DNA of 64,000 nt from an uncultured Acetatifactor sp. (GCA_910585015.1 CAJUCT010000002.1:112456-176455), one strand, 5' to 3'; numbered from the stretch's first letter, positions 8,675-17,497 are shown. Program-made: numbers and translations. Notes: a model not told the origin generated them from the sequence alone.

Positions 8675-10462
8675 ATGAAAAAGCTGTTTGTATATTTGAA
8701 AGATTATAAAAAGGAATCCGTGCTGGCGCCGCTGTTTAAGCTGCTGGAGGCTTTTTTTGAATTGTTTGTGCCCCTGGTCATGGCCAGCATCATTGACAGG
8801 GGCATCGGTGTCTCCGGCAACCCGGATACGGGCCATATTGTCAGGATGGGGCTGTGTCTGCTGGCCCTGGCGGTGGTGGGGCTTGTCAGTGCGGTGACGG
8901 CGCAGTTCTTTGCGGCGAAAGCGGCGGTGGGCTTTTCCACCAAGCTGCGGCAGGCGGTGTTTGAACATATTCAGGGATTGAATTTTACCAATATAGACAA
9001 GGCGGGAACCTCCACGCTGATCACCCGTATGACCAGTGATATCAATCAGGTGCAGTCCGGGGTGAACATGGTGCTGAGACTGTTCCTGCGCTCCCCGATC
9101 ATTGTGTTTGGCGCCATGATAATGGCGTTTACCATCGATGTGAAGAGCGCGCTGATTTTTGTGGTGGCGATTCCGCTGTTGGCGGTAGTGGTGTTCGGCG
9201 TGATGATGATTACCATGCCCATGTACAAAAAAGTGCAGAGCGCCCTGGATAAGGTGCTGGGCATCACCAGGGAGAACCTTACCGGTGTGCGGGTGATCCG
9301 GGCTTTTCACCAGGAGGAAGTGGAGGAAAAGCGGTTCCGGGAACAGAACAATACGCTGTCCCATCTGCAGACAGCGGTGGCAAGGATCAGCGCCGTCATG
9401 AATCCCCTGACCTATGTGGTGGTCAACGGGGCGATTATCGCGCTGATTTATATCGGGGCCATTCAGGTCAATGTGGGCAATCTGACCCAGGGTGAAGTGG
9501 TGGCAATCATCAACTATATGTCTCAGATTCTGGTGGAGCTGGTAAAGCTGGCCAATCTGATTATCACTATCACCAAGGCGCTGGCCTGCGCGGACCGTGT
9601 GGCGGGCGTACTGGCGATTCCCAGCGGAGAGGAAGTGCAGAAAGTACAGGGTGCGTTTGACGCACCGGCCAGGGAAGAGAAAAATGGTGCAACAGGAGCG
9701 GCAGAGAGCGCACCCCAACCCTACCTGGAGTTTGACCATGTGTCCCTGACCTATCAGGGAGCGGGAGACAAGACATTGCAGGATATGAATTTCCGGGTGG
9801 AAAGAGGCCAGACCATCGGTATTATCGGCGGCACAGGCTCCGGCAAGTCCTCCCTGGTGAACCTGATTCCCGGATTTTACCCTGCTACAGAGGGATGCAT
9901 CCGGCTGGAGGGGCAGGATATCCGGGACATACCAGCCCAGGAGCTTCGCCGCCGGGTGGGTGTGGTGCCACAGAAGGCAGTGCTTTTCAAGGGAACTGTC
10001 CGCAGCAACCTGCAGTGGGGCAAGCCCGATGCCACGGACGAAGAATTGTGGCAGGCCATCGACACCGCCCAGGCCAGAGAAGTGGTGGAGGGCAAGGATG
10101 GAAAGCTGGACGCCGAGATTGCCCAGAACGGCAAGAACCTTTCCGGCGGGCAGCGGCAGAGACTGACCATCGCCAGGGCGTTGGTCCGGAAACCGGAAAT
10201 CCTGATCCTGGACGACAGCGCTTCCGCCCTTGATTATGCCACGGACGCCAAACTCAGGCAGGCGCTGAAAGAGGTGGAGAAAGGCACCACCACTTTTATC
10301 GTGTCCCAGCGGGCGTCCACCATCCGCCATGCAGACCAGATTATTGTGCTGGACGATGGTATGATCGCCGGTATGGGTACCCATGAGGAGCTTCTGGAGA
10401 AGTGCGAGGTCTACCAGGAGATCTATTATTCACAGTTTGAGAGAGAAGAGAAAGAGGCTTGA
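8675..10462 (+). CDS. ABC exporter half-transporter, degenerate ATPase site (MdlA/BmrC-like), no partner alongside
   Basis: A fused membrane/ATPase ABC exporter subunit of 595 residues: six-helix membrane domain (about 1-310), then an ATPase domain with Walker A GGTGSGKSS (about 384) and signature LSGGQRQR. The Walker B is ILILDDSAS, with aspartate where the catalytic glutamate should be, and the switch histidine is replaced by glutamine (VSQRAST). These changes mark the non-catalytic half of heterodimeric exporters such as BmrC/BmrD or MdlA/MdlB. The expected catalytic partner normally follows directly, but here a MerR regulator does. The ATG at 8675 is preferred over 8627 because GGGAAGAGG precedes it. 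Confidence 0.85.
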   Translation: MKKLFVYLKDYKKESVLAPLFKLLEAFFELFVPLVMASIIDRGIGVSGNPDTGHIVRMGLCLLALAVVGLVSAVTAQFFAAKAAVGFSTKLRQAVFEHIQGLNFTNIDKAGTSTLITRMTSDINQVQSGVNMVLRLFLRSPIIVFGAMIMAFTIDVKSALIFVVAIPLLAVVVFGVMMITMPMYKKVQSALDKVLGITRENLTGVRVIRAFHQEEVEEKRFREQNNTLSHLQTAVARISAVMNPLTYVVVNGAIIALIYIGAIQVNVGNLTQGEVVAIINYMSQILVELVKLANLIITITKALACADRVAGVLAIPSGEEVQKVQGAFDAPAREEKNGATGAAESAPQPYLEFDHVSLTYQGAGDKTLQDMNFRVERGQTIGIIGGTGSGKSSLVNLIPGFYPATEGCIRLEGQDIRDIPAQELRRRVGVVPQKAVLFKGTVRSNLQWGKPDATDEELWQAIDTAQAREVVEGKDGKLDAEIAQNGKNLSGGQRQRLTIARALVRKPEILILDDSASALDYATDAKLRQALKEVEKGTTTFIVSQRASTIRHADQIIVLDDGMIAGMGTHEELLEKCEVYQEIYYSQFEREEKEA

Positions 10463-10518
10463 TATGATCGGGCCGGCAAAAGTCTCACCATAAATGCTGT
10501 GGAAAGGGGAGGAGTACT

Positions 10519-11271
10519 ATGCCGGAGGAGAACAGCAGCAGGCCAGTGTATCGGATCGGCCAGCTTTCCAGACTTACAGGAGTGAAAGAGGGGACCATCC
10601 GGTTCTATGAACAGTGTGGTTTTATGGGACCTGTGGAGCGGACCCCCAACAATTACCGGCTCTATCAGGGGCGGCACATTTATCAGGTGCGTGTATGCAG
10701 GCTGGTGTTCGGCGGCTTTGTAAACCGGCGGCTGCGCAGGGAGAGCCGGAAAGTGCTGGATGCCTCCGTCAGATGGGATATGGAGGCTTATGGGGAGGCG
10801 GCCGCCAATTATCAAAGAGCCGTGGAAGAGGATATCCACAGAACCCGGAAAGCCATAGCCATCTGTTTGGAACAGATGGGGCAGGCGGCGAAGGAAGACA
10901 TCCGCTACTCCAAAAAGCAAGCCGCCGCCATGGTGGGCGTGACGCCGGAGGCCGTCCGCAACTGGGAGCGGAATGGCCTGCTTGGACAGTATGAACCATA
11001 TCAAAAGAGGTTCTATGGGCAGACGCTTTTAAACCGCATGTATGTGATACGGCTGCTTCTGGATACGGGCTACAGCATGATGGCAATAAAAAGTTTTATG
11101 CAGGAATGCGACGGCGGCCAGCCGAAAAACGCGGAGAGGCTGCTGGTCAGTCCCGAGGATAGCGAGGAACTGCGTTATCGGTCGGACCGCTATCTGGAGG
11201 CATTGCTGCATCTGCGGGAGAAAACCAGACAGCTTTGTGAACTGAAAGCGGAGATGGAAAAAGTATTTTAA
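10519..11271 (+). CDS. MerR-like regulator with two helix-turn-helix domains
   Basis: A 250-residue predicted transcription factor. The first MerR-type domain is residues 11-70 (YRIGQLSRLTGVKEGTIRFY, then NYRLY). After a helical spacer (about 75-130) a second MerR-like domain follows (KKQAAAMVGVTPEAVRNWER, then LLLDTGYSMMAIKSF). Ordinary MerR proteins have a single such domain plus a dimerisation coiled coil and an effector segment. A C-terminal helix (LREKTRQLCELKAEMEKVF) may serve as the coiled coil here. It lies directly downstream of the orphan ABC half-exporter, so control of drug export is a reasonable guess. The SD is GGGGAGG, then the start at 10519. Confidence 0.8.
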   Translation: MPEENSSRPVYRIGQLSRLTGVKEGTIRFYEQCGFMGPVERTPNNYRLYQGRHIYQVRVCRLVFGGFVNRRLRRESRKVLDASVRWDMEAYGEAAANYQRAVEEDIHRTRKAIAICLEQMGQAAKEDIRYSKKQAAAMVGVTPEAVRNWERNGLLGQYEPYQKRFYGQTLLNRMYVIRLLLDTGYSMMAIKSFMQECDGGQPKNAERLLVSPEDSEELRYRSDRYLEALLHLREKTRQLCELKAEMEKVF

Positions 11272-11349
11272 ATTTTTAAACCTTCTATCTGTACACCACC
11301 TTTTTTCTTTGTGCTATGATTGCTCAAAAGAGAGAAAGGTGGTTTTTTA

Positions 11350-12126
11350 ATGAGGTATTTTCAGGTAAATGTCCGGGAGAATCCCACAGAATGGGGGTAT
11401 ATGCCGACGCTGCGTCTGTATCTGCTGGAGGAGGGGGATAAGCCCAGGCCCATAGTGATTATAGCGCCCGGCGGAGGCTACGAAAGCGTAAGCGCGGAAG
11501 AGGACAGGGTGGTATCCCAGTATAACGCGGCGGGATTTCATGCCGCAGTCCTACAGTATAGTGTGCGCCCCCACCGATTTCCGGAGCCGGAGCGGGATCT
11601 GCTGCTGGCAATCGGTCTGGTCAGGGAAAGGGCAAAGGAATGGGGGATTTTAAAAGACCGGGTGGCCATCTGCGGATTTTCGGCGGGCGGGCATCTCTGT
11701 GCCTGTGTGAGCACCCTCTGGAAAAAGTTGGGAGAGGAGCGTTTCAAACCCAATGCGGCGATTCTCTGCCATGCAGTGCTGACGGCCAGGCTGGATCACT
11801 GCAAAAACTTCATTGTTGACCATGTGGGAAATGAGGATAAGGAAGTGCAGGAACTGGCATTCTGTGACAGACAGATCAGCGGCCACACCCCGCCGACTTT
11901 TCTCTATACCACATTTGAGGATAAGCTGGCCAATGTGGAAAATGTGCTTTACTATGGGGAGATGCTGGCAAAGCACGGAGTTCCATTTGAGATGCATGTG
12001 CTGCCCAAGGGTGGCCATTGCGCGTCCTGGTGTGATGATATCATATGGGCAAAGCCTGCGGGGGGACGGGATTATAACTATATCAGAATGTCGGTTGAGT
12101 GGATGCGGGAACTTTGGGAGTTGTAA
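11350..12126 (+). CDS. alpha/beta hydrolase, acetyl-esterase / xylan-esterase type
   Basis: A cytoplasmic serine esterase of about 258 residues with the order expected for BD-FAE/acetyl-xylan esterase-like hydrolases: oxyanion segment VIIAPGGGYESVSAEED, nucleophile elbow GFSAGGHL, and the catalytic histidine in LPKGGHCASW. No signal peptide is present. The likely substrate is an acetylated sugar, but this is inference. The ATG at 11350 follows GAGAAAGGTGG. A TGCTATGAT extended -10 element lies at about 11313-11320, so the gene may have its own promoter, although no good -35 box is visible. Confidence 0.8.
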   Translation: MRYFQVNVRENPTEWGYMPTLRLYLLEEGDKPRPIVIIAPGGGYESVSAEEDRVVSQYNAAGFHAAVLQYSVRPHRFPEPERDLLLAIGLVRERAKEWGILKDRVAICGFSAGGHLCACVSTLWKKLGEERFKPNAAILCHAVLTARLDHCKNFIVDHVGNEDKEVQELAFCDRQISGHTPPTFLYTTFEDKLANVENVLYYGEMLAKHGVPFEMHVLPKGGHCASWCDDIIWAKPAGGRDYNYIRMSVEWMRELWEL

Positions 12127-12268
12127 TACAGGCGCCAGGTCATTTCCATATTCATCATGAACCGGAACCCCGTTGTCTGAAATGGCACTGACCGGAGAGA
12201 GGAGGCGCTTAACAGTTTAGCGCCAGTCAGCCCTATTGACCACAAATATGCTGTATAGGAGGAACATC

Positions 12269-13171
12269 ATGATGCATGGTATAAATGTTAAAGAATATCT
12301 GGCCACCCATGAGAACCGGGAGATCCGAAGCGGAAAAAGTGGCGCGGAGGTCTGGGAGGTTGAGGGTCGGTTTGTTTTAAAGTATGTGCAGAGGACAAGG
12401 CTGCCGGAACCGGAGGTATTCGAATTTTATCGGAATGAAGCAAATTTTTACCAGTTCTTTGGACAAAACTGCCATAAGGGGATGCTGCCCTGCCTGCCGG
12501 AGGTGCTGGAGGTACAGGCTTCCAAGGATGAGATTTTGATACTTATGAAGAAATACCAGGAGCTTTCCAGAGATGAAGTCAGCGAAGAACTTCTGCGTAA
12601 AATCATGGAGGCGCTGGCGGCGGTTCACACCCAGGAAATTCCTGCCTTTTTAAGGAGAGAAAAGAAGCAGCCCGGGTATTTGGAGGAAGATCGGATTGAA
12701 GGCTGCATTGCCGGGTGGCGGTCCGTTCTGGCGGAGCATCCGGGAGCTTTTGACGAGGGGATATTGAGGGAGACGGCGGCCAAAATCAATGAAATAATCG
12801 GCTGGCATCACGGGGAGCAGCAGGTTTTAAGCCACGGTGATTTTCATTGGGAAAACCTGCTGCTGGGAGAGAATGGAAATATCATAGTCTGTGACTGGCA
12901 GGGCGTAAATGCCGGAGGGGCCTCGGGGGACATCAGTTTTTTTCTGAGCCGCCTGGGAGCGGATGGGATAAGCATTGAGCCGGAGAGGGCGGTAGAATTG
13001 TACTGCCAGGAGAGATTACGGCTCACAGGGGAAACCATTTCCCAAGACGATATGATAAGACATATGTGTGCGGCCAATGTAATCACGTCCTTTCAATTCT
13101 GGCATGAATATCTGCATGGCAGTCCATGTGAGAGGGTCCGGGGGATCTATGAGAAGATGTGGATGGAGTAG
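12269..13171 (+). CDS. aminoglycoside-phosphotransferase-family kinase
   Basis: A protein-kinase-like phosphotransferase of about 300 residues. The catalytic loop VLSHGDFHWENLLL (H-G-D-x-x-x-x-N) and metal-binding motif IVCDWQG are intact. The N-lobe has VWEVEGRFVLKYV with a probable ATP-binding lysine. Family members phosphorylate aminoglycosides, homoserine, choline or other small alcohols; nothing here identifies the substrate. Two ATG codons (12269, 12272) follow AGGAGG; the first is chosen. A short palindrome (GGCGCT/AGCGCC, about 12206-12226) sits upstream. Confidence 0.8.
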   Translation: MMHGINVKEYLATHENREIRSGKSGAEVWEVEGRFVLKYVQRTRLPEPEVFEFYRNEANFYQFFGQNCHKGMLPCLPEVLEVQASKDEILILMKKYQELSRDEVSEELLRKIMEALAAVHTQEIPAFLRREKKQPGYLEEDRIEGCIAGWRSVLAEHPGAFDEGILRETAAKINEIIGWHHGEQQVLSHGDFHWENLLLGENGNIIVCDWQGVNAGGASGDISFFLSRLGADGISIEPERAVELYCQERLRLTGETISQDDMIRHMCAANVITSFQFWHEYLHGSPCERVRGIYEKMWME

Positions 13172-13233
13172 ATATATATTTGCATTTTATGTAGAATGTG
13201 TCTATAATAACAAGCAGAAAGCGGGTGAAAGTT

Positions 13234-13764
13234 ATGGAGACATTAAGAAAAGAAAAGGTATACACCATCGAAGATATTTACGCGCTGCCGGACGGAGAAC
13301 GGGCGGAGTTGGTTGACGGTAAAATCTATTACATGGCGCCGCCAAGCAGAACTCATCAGAAAATATTATTGTCACTAAGTCGGGTCATTGCGGATTATAT
13401 TGATTCACGCAATGGGGATTGCGAGGTTAATATTGCGCCATTCGCTGTATTTTTGAATAAAGATGACATAAATTATGTGGAGCCAGATATATCCGTAGTC
13501 TGTGATACTTCGAAATTAGATGAAAAAGGATGTCATGGCGCGCCGGACTGGATCATCGAAGTTGTATCCCCGAGCAATAAGCCTATGGATTATTTTACAA
13601 AGCTTTTCAAATACCGGACGGCCGGGGTGAGGGAGTATTGGATTGTGGATCCTTCAAAAGAAATGGTTATGGTATATAGATTTGAACGGGAGACAATGGA
13701 ACAATATTCTTTTGGAGAAGATATACCTGTGGGGATCTATGAGGGGTTTATAATAAAAGTGTAA
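13234..13764 (+). CDS. Uma2 family (DUF820) putative endonuclease
   Basis: A 176-residue protein of the Uma2/DUF820 family, a restriction-endonuclease-like PD-(D/E)XK fold. The core EPDISVVCD, then PDWIIEVVSPSN, then KLFKYRTAGVREYWIVDP is well preserved and holds the predicted metal-binding Asp and Glu. The biological role of the family is unsettled. The ATG at 13234 is chosen (GGGTGAAAG upstream). A strong promoter begins 25 bases after the stop, so the next unit is transcribed separately. Confidence 0.88.
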   Translation: METLRKEKVYTIEDIYALPDGERAELVDGKIYYMAPPSRTHQKILLSLSRVIADYIDSRNGDCEVNIAPFAVFLNKDDINYVEPDISVVCDTSKLDEKGCHGAPDWIIEVVSPSNKPMDYFTKLFKYRTAGVREYWIVDPSKEMVMVYRFERETMEQYSFGEDIPVGIYEGFIIKV

Positions 13765-13789
13765 TGCATATAACTAAATCAAAAAATAG

Positions 13790-13818
13790 TTGACAGATTC
13801 TGGAAAAGCGTTTATAGT
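13790..13818 (+). promoter_or_regulatory. strong sigma-A promoter of a small transcription unit
   Basis: The -35 box TTGACA (13790-13795) and -10 box TATAGT (13813-13818) are separated by exactly 17 bases. This is the best consensus promoter in the window. It drives a short unit containing a 28-codon frame and ending in a terminator at about 14044. Confidence 0.85.
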
Positions 13819-13857
13819 ACTAAATGTAGCGAAAAAAGAAGAAAGGAGGCAATCAAG

Positions 13858-13944
13858 ATGTTCAATCTGCAATTTGATGGAAAGCGCGATAATTTTGGTC
13901 TGAATCGTATTGTCTCCCGAAGGTGTGCTGTGCTGCCAGGTTGA
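13858..13944 (+). CDS. 28-residue small protein or leader peptide
   Basis: An ATG preceded by AAAGGAGG at eight bases opens a frame of 28 codons (MFNLQFDGKRDNFGLNRIVS, then RRCAVLPG). It has its own near-consensus promoter and a downstream terminator, so it is likely expressed. After the stop, a GCGCGT-tctt-ACGCGC hairpin (13973-13988) precedes the terminator. I recognise no homologue. It could be a leader peptide in an attenuator ahead of the ABC cluster, a small functional protein, or the coding part of a dual-function RNA. Confidence 0.5.
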   Translation: MFNLQFDGKRDNFGLNRIVSRRCAVLPG

Positions 13945-14006
13945 AAGGCTTTGACGGCGCATGGATGTGTAAGCGCGTTCTTACGCGCAGCATATATGGA
14001 TGAACT

Positions 14007-14044
14007 AAGGGCATGACATACATTTGTAGGTTATGCCTTTTTCT
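14007..14044 (+). terminator. terminator of the small transcription unit
   Basis: A hairpin GGCAT...ATGCC (14010-14014 with 14033-14037), with an inner ACA/TGT pairing, is followed by TTTTTCTTT. With the promoter at 13790 it defines a transcript of about 220 bases. From there to 14231 the only structure I see is an imperfect long stem, CCCAAGCCCGGC (about 14166) against GCCGGC...TTTTGGG (about 14196-14212). Confidence 0.65.
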
Positions 14045-14231
14045 TTGTCTGTAAACCATGGGCATGTTTCCGGCAGAAAGCGGTCGGATAACTATCCACA
14101 CTATGAAAGCCAAGTATTTCATAGTTATGATTCGGGAGATGGAAATACGGATTAATATGGTATCCCAAGCCCGGCGGGAGTCGGATGATTCAAAGCCGGC
14201 TTCGGTTTTGGGGGAGCGGAGAGAGTAATGT

Positions 14232-14269
14232 GCAATATCACAGGTAATCCTGTGACATGCGGGAAGAGG
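14232..14269 (+). repeat. hairpin-B intergenic repeat supplying RBS of ABC gene
   Basis: GCAATATCACAGG-taat-CCTGTGACATGC (14232-14260) is a member of the hairpin-B family and is followed directly by GGGAAGAGG (14261-14269), the Shine-Dalgarno for the ATG at 14275. Hairpin A is absent here. Its stem bases differ from other copies at paired positions. Confidence 0.8.
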
Positions 14270-14274
14270 ATAAA

Positions 14275-16590
14275 ATGAATTTACCGGGAAGTTTTACAAA
14301 TGTCATACGCAGGTATGACATTGACAAAAAAGATGTGATATTCGCCGCCACGGGAGATATGGATGAGGAGCAGCGTTTTGCGGACTCCATCGTGGCGCTG
14401 ACGAAGGAGAAGCTTATCGTGGCCAGATATCCCTACATGGAAAAGCAGGAGTATCGGCTGGGAGGCTATAACAGCTGGTCCCTGGAGCAGGAAAAGCGCA
14501 TGGAGGAACCGGCGGTGATGCTCTACGATCTGGCGGAGGTGGAGAAGCTGGAGGTGATCCGGCAGGTCAGCACCGGTATTCTGATGGGGCGCATCGGCGG
14601 CGTGGACAGATACCTGTGCCAGTTCTCCAACACCAGGATGGAAGCCTTTATGCGGATCGGCCGTCTGCTGGAGAAAATGAAAAAACAAGAGGAGATCACC
14701 CAGGAGGATCTGGACGTAAAACGGGGAAAGGAATGCTGCCCTAAATGCGGCATGATTTACCCGGACCAGGAGCGCAAGGTCTGCCCGAAATGCATGGACA
14801 AGGGCTCCATTTTGCTCAGGGTAGTGTCCTATTTCAAGCCTTACAAGTTCAGACTGATTGTCATGATGTTCTGCTACCTGGCCACGGCGGGGCTGAATCT
14901 GGTGTGGCCCTACTTAAGCGGCACGGTGCTGTATGACAAGGTGCTGGAAAAGGATGAGGAGTTCCTGGCCGTACTGGGGCTGCCCGCAGGGCGTTTTGTG
15001 CTGGCGCTGGGGATTCTGGTGGTGGTGATGATCGGCACCAAGGTGCTGCTTCAGGCGCTGGGAATCTTACAGGGGGTGTTGACGGCCCATATTGCCCCGG
15101 AGGTGGTGGGCAAGCTAAAGAGCCAGGTGTTTGACTCCATGGGAAAGCTGTCTATCAGCTTTTTTACCAGGAGGCAGACCGGCGGTCTGATGACCCGTGT
15201 GTCCGATGACGCGGAGGAAATTTCCAGTTTCTTTATTGACGGTATCCCTTACTTTTTCATCAATGTGGGGACGATTATTGCCACCTGTATCATCATGTTT
15301 ATACTTAATCCCCTGCTGGCGCTGGCCTCTGTGGTACTGATGCCCATTCTGTTTTTCATCAGTTATTTGCTGATGCCCAGGCTATGGCATTACTACGGCA
15401 AGCGTCACCGGGCCAACCGCAGGCTCAACGGCCAGATGAACGAGAATTTTACCGGCGCCCGTGTGGTCAAGGCGTTCGGCCAGGAAGAGCAGGAGATGAC
15501 CCGTTTCAGCAAAAACAACAACAAGGTGCGGGATGCGGAACTGGACGTTTCCAGATATGACTGCAAATTTTCCGCCTTGTACATTTTCGTGGAGGATATG
15601 CTGACGTTCCTGGTATGGGCAGTGGGCGGAGCACTGATTATCAGCGGTTCCAACATGGAACTGGGCCTGCTGATCACATTCAGCGGTTATGTGGGTCAGC
15701 TAAAGGGGCCTCTGGAGTTTATGTCCAGGATTATCCGCTGGTACACCAATGCCATGAACTCGGCCCAGCGGCTCTTTGAGATAGTGGACGCCGTGCCGGA
15801 GGTCAAGGAGGTTCCCAATCCCATAAGGCCCCAGCGGATGCGGGGAGAGATTACCCTGGAGCATGTGACTTTTGGCTATGAGCCCAACAAGCCTATCCTG
15901 AAAGATGTGAGCTTTCATGTGGAGGCCGGGGAAGTGCTGGGAATTGTGGGCCGTTCCGGGGCCGGCAAGTCCACACTGGTGAACCTGATTTCCCGTCTCT
16001 ATGACACGGAGGAGGGACAGGTGCTGGTGGACGGTGTGAATGTAAAGCAGTACGGTTTCAGGGAACTGCGCAGAAACGTGTCCATGGTGTCCCAGGAGAC
16101 TTATATTTTCATGGGCACGGTGGCGGAGAATATTGCCTACGCCAGGCCGGATGCCACCCGGGAGGAGATCATCAAGGCGGCCATCCAGGCCAGCGCCCAT
16201 GATTTTATCTGCAAGATGCCCCAGGGATATGATACGATCTTGGGTTCCTCCAACAGAGCGCTGTCCGGCGGGGAGAAGCAGCGGATTTCCATTGCCAGGG
16301 CTATTCTGGCGGATCCCAAGATATTGATTTTGGACGAGGCCACGTCGGCGGTGGATACGGAGACGGAATTGGCCATCCAAAAGTCTTTGGAGCAGCTGGA
16401 AAAGGGCAGAACCGTGCTGTCCATAGCCCACCGCCTGTCCACCCTGCGCAATGCCACGCACCTGATTGTGCTGGATGACGGCCGGGTGACGGAGTCGGGA
16501 ACCCATGAGGAGTTGATGGCTATGAAGGGGACTTTCTATAAGCTGAGTGAATTGCAGACGAAGGCTTTGGCGATGCGTGGCTTGGAATAG
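14275..16590 (+). CDS. ABC exporter with N-terminal PH-like/zinc-ribbon region (first of pair)
   Basis: A 771-residue fused ABC exporter. Residues 1-145 form a soluble N-terminal region with a beta-rich pattern, then a four-cysteine zinc ribbon (CCPKCGMIY, then KVCPKC). A six-helix membrane domain (about 175-480) follows. The ATPase domain has Walker A GRSGAGKST, signature LSGGEKQR, and an intact Walker B ILILDEATSAVD plus switch histidine (IAHRLST), so it is catalytically complete. The DUF1854 gene and a second, similarly built exporter follow, making a likely heterodimer. The substrate is unknown; related DUF1854-linked exporters occur near cyanophycin genes in other bacteria, from memory. 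The ATG at 14275 fits the SD. Confidence 0.88.
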   Translation: MNLPGSFTNVIRRYDIDKKDVIFAATGDMDEEQRFADSIVALTKEKLIVARYPYMEKQEYRLGGYNSWSLEQEKRMEEPAVMLYDLAEVEKLEVIRQVSTGILMGRIGGVDRYLCQFSNTRMEAFMRIGRLLEKMKKQEEITQEDLDVKRGKECCPKCGMIYPDQERKVCPKCMDKGSILLRVVSYFKPYKFRLIVMMFCYLATAGLNLVWPYLSGTVLYDKVLEKDEEFLAVLGLPAGRFVLALGILVVVMIGTKVLLQALGILQGVLTAHIAPEVVGKLKSQVFDSMGKLSISFFTRRQTGGLMTRVSDDAEEISSFFIDGIPYFFINVGTIIATCIIMFILNPLLALASVVLMPILFFISYLLMPRLWHYYGKRHRANRRLNGQMNENFTGARVVKAFGQEEQEMTRFSKNNNKVRDAELDVSRYDCKFSALYIFVEDMLTFLVWAVGGALIISGSNMELGLLITFSGYVGQLKGPLEFMSRIIRWYTNAMNSAQRLFEIVDAVPEVKEVPNPIRPQRMRGEITLEHVTFGYEPNKPILKDVSFHVEAGEVLGIVGRSGAGKSTLVNLISRLYDTEEGQVLVDGVNVKQYGFRELRRNVSMVSQETYIFMGTVAENIAYARPDATREEIIKAAIQASAHDFICKMPQGYDTILGSSNRALSGGEKQRISIARAILADPKILILDEATSAVDTETELAIQKSLEQLEKGRTVLSIAHRLSTLRNATHLIVLDDGRVTESGTHEELMAMKGTFYKLSELQTKALAMRGLE

Positions 16591-16591
16591 G

Positions 16592-16671
16592 AGAACTTCT
16601 AAGGCGGCAAAGTACGCCGCCTAAGAAGTTCTAGCCAATTCCTGAAGAATATCCCTTTGGGGATATTCTTC
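16592..16671 (+). terminator. two perfect hairpins after the first zinc-ribbon exporter gene
   Basis: The first hairpin pairs 16592-16608 (AGAACTTCTaAGGCGGC) with 16616-16632 with a single A-A mismatch. The second pairs GAAGAATATCCC (16644-16655) with GGGATATTCTTC (16660-16671) around a 4-base loop. Neither is followed by a run of T, so they may be mRNA-stabilising or processing structures and not terminators. They directly precede a tandem repeat array. Confidence 0.5.
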
Positions 16672-16673
16672 AC

Positions 16674-16832
16674 GGGATAAGGATTGAACCGGGAAAGGTT
16701 GAACGTCGTAGGGGAATGTGTGTCATGGGATAAGGATTGAACCGGGAAAGGTTGAACGTCGTAGGGGAATGTGTGTCATGGGATAAGGATTGAACCGGGA
16801 AAGGTTGAATGGTGTAGGAGAATGTGTGCCAT
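16674..16832. repeat. three tandem 53-bp repeats
   Basis: A unit beginning GGGATAAGGATTGAACCGGG starts at 16674, 16727 and 16780, an exact 53-bp period. A fourth start (GGGATACG) lies at 16833. The first two units are nearly identical and the third differs at a few positions. The array is intergenic, between the first exporter gene and the DUF1854 gene. The unit also repeats internally a GGTTGAA/GATTGAA word. Confidence 0.9.
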
Positions 16833-16896
16833 GGGATACGCATTTGTAAATGGATACCTTGGGTTGATTTGTGGTTAAGAAAGGAAAATATATTTT

Positions 16897-17478
16897 ATGG
16901 AAGACAATAGAGAAAATGGTATGCCGGACTTGCTGGATTTGCAGGAGTTCGATGAGGAGGCTTTGAAGAGGGAGTCGGAGGAAGTGCTGCAGATGCGTCT
17001 GATGACGGCGGAAAACGCCGTTTTTACCCGCACTGAGGGAGGCTTTCTTTCCCTGAAGTTTGGGGAAAAGACCTATGATAGAGTGGGGGTTTATCTGACA
17101 TTTCCCCTGACCAATCCCGAAGAGTTTATCTCCGTCCGGGAAGCGGACGAAAAGGCCAAGGAGATCGGTATGATCCGCTCGCTGAAGGATATGCCGAAGG
17201 ATGTGCAGGACATGATTCAGGAGCAGGTGCGTCTGCGCTACTTCATGCCCGTGATCCGCAAGGTTATGGAGGTCAAGGATGAGTACGGCTATGCCTACTG
17301 GTATGTGCAGACAGATTTTGGCAGCTGCCGCTTTACCACCCATATGGGAGGCGATGCCGTGGTGTCTCTGGGCGAGGCCCGCTACCAGATCACCGACATA
17401 GACGGCAATCGTTACGAACTGCCGGATCTGTATGCCCTGACTGTTATGGAGCGTAAGAAACTGGATCTGTTTATTTAA
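16897..17478 (+). CDS. DUF1854 family protein
   Basis: A 193-residue soluble protein of the DUF1854 family (core GGFLSLKFGEKTYDRVGVYLT, then FPLTNPEEFISVR, ending YELPDLYALTVMERKKLDLFI). The family is repeatedly found next to ABC exporters and, in some Proteobacteria, next to cyanophycin genes. Its biochemical role is not known to me. Here it sits between the two zinc-ribbon exporter genes and 19 bases before the second. It is therefore probably an accessory or regulatory subunit of that exporter. No cyanophycin synthetase is visible in the window. Confidence 0.8.
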   Translation: MEDNRENGMPDLLDLQEFDEEALKRESEEVLQMRLMTAENAVFTRTEGGFLSLKFGEKTYDRVGVYLTFPLTNPEEFISVREADEKAKEIGMIRSLKDMPKDVQDMIQEQVRLRYFMPVIRKVMEVKDEYGYAYWYVQTDFGSCRFTTHMGGDAVVSLGEARYQITDIDGNRYELPDLYALTVMERKKLDLFI

Positions 17479-17497
17479 TTATAAGGAGCAATAATTC

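Noticed and set aside
8510..10384. Long minus-strand open frame opposite the ABC exporter
   Set aside because: It is rich in His and Gln and lacks any recognisable motif. It mirrors the codon bias of the real plus-strand gene.
16674..16832. CRISPR array
   Set aside because: The three 53-bp units are directly adjacent and wholly repeated, with no unique spacers and no cas genes nearby.
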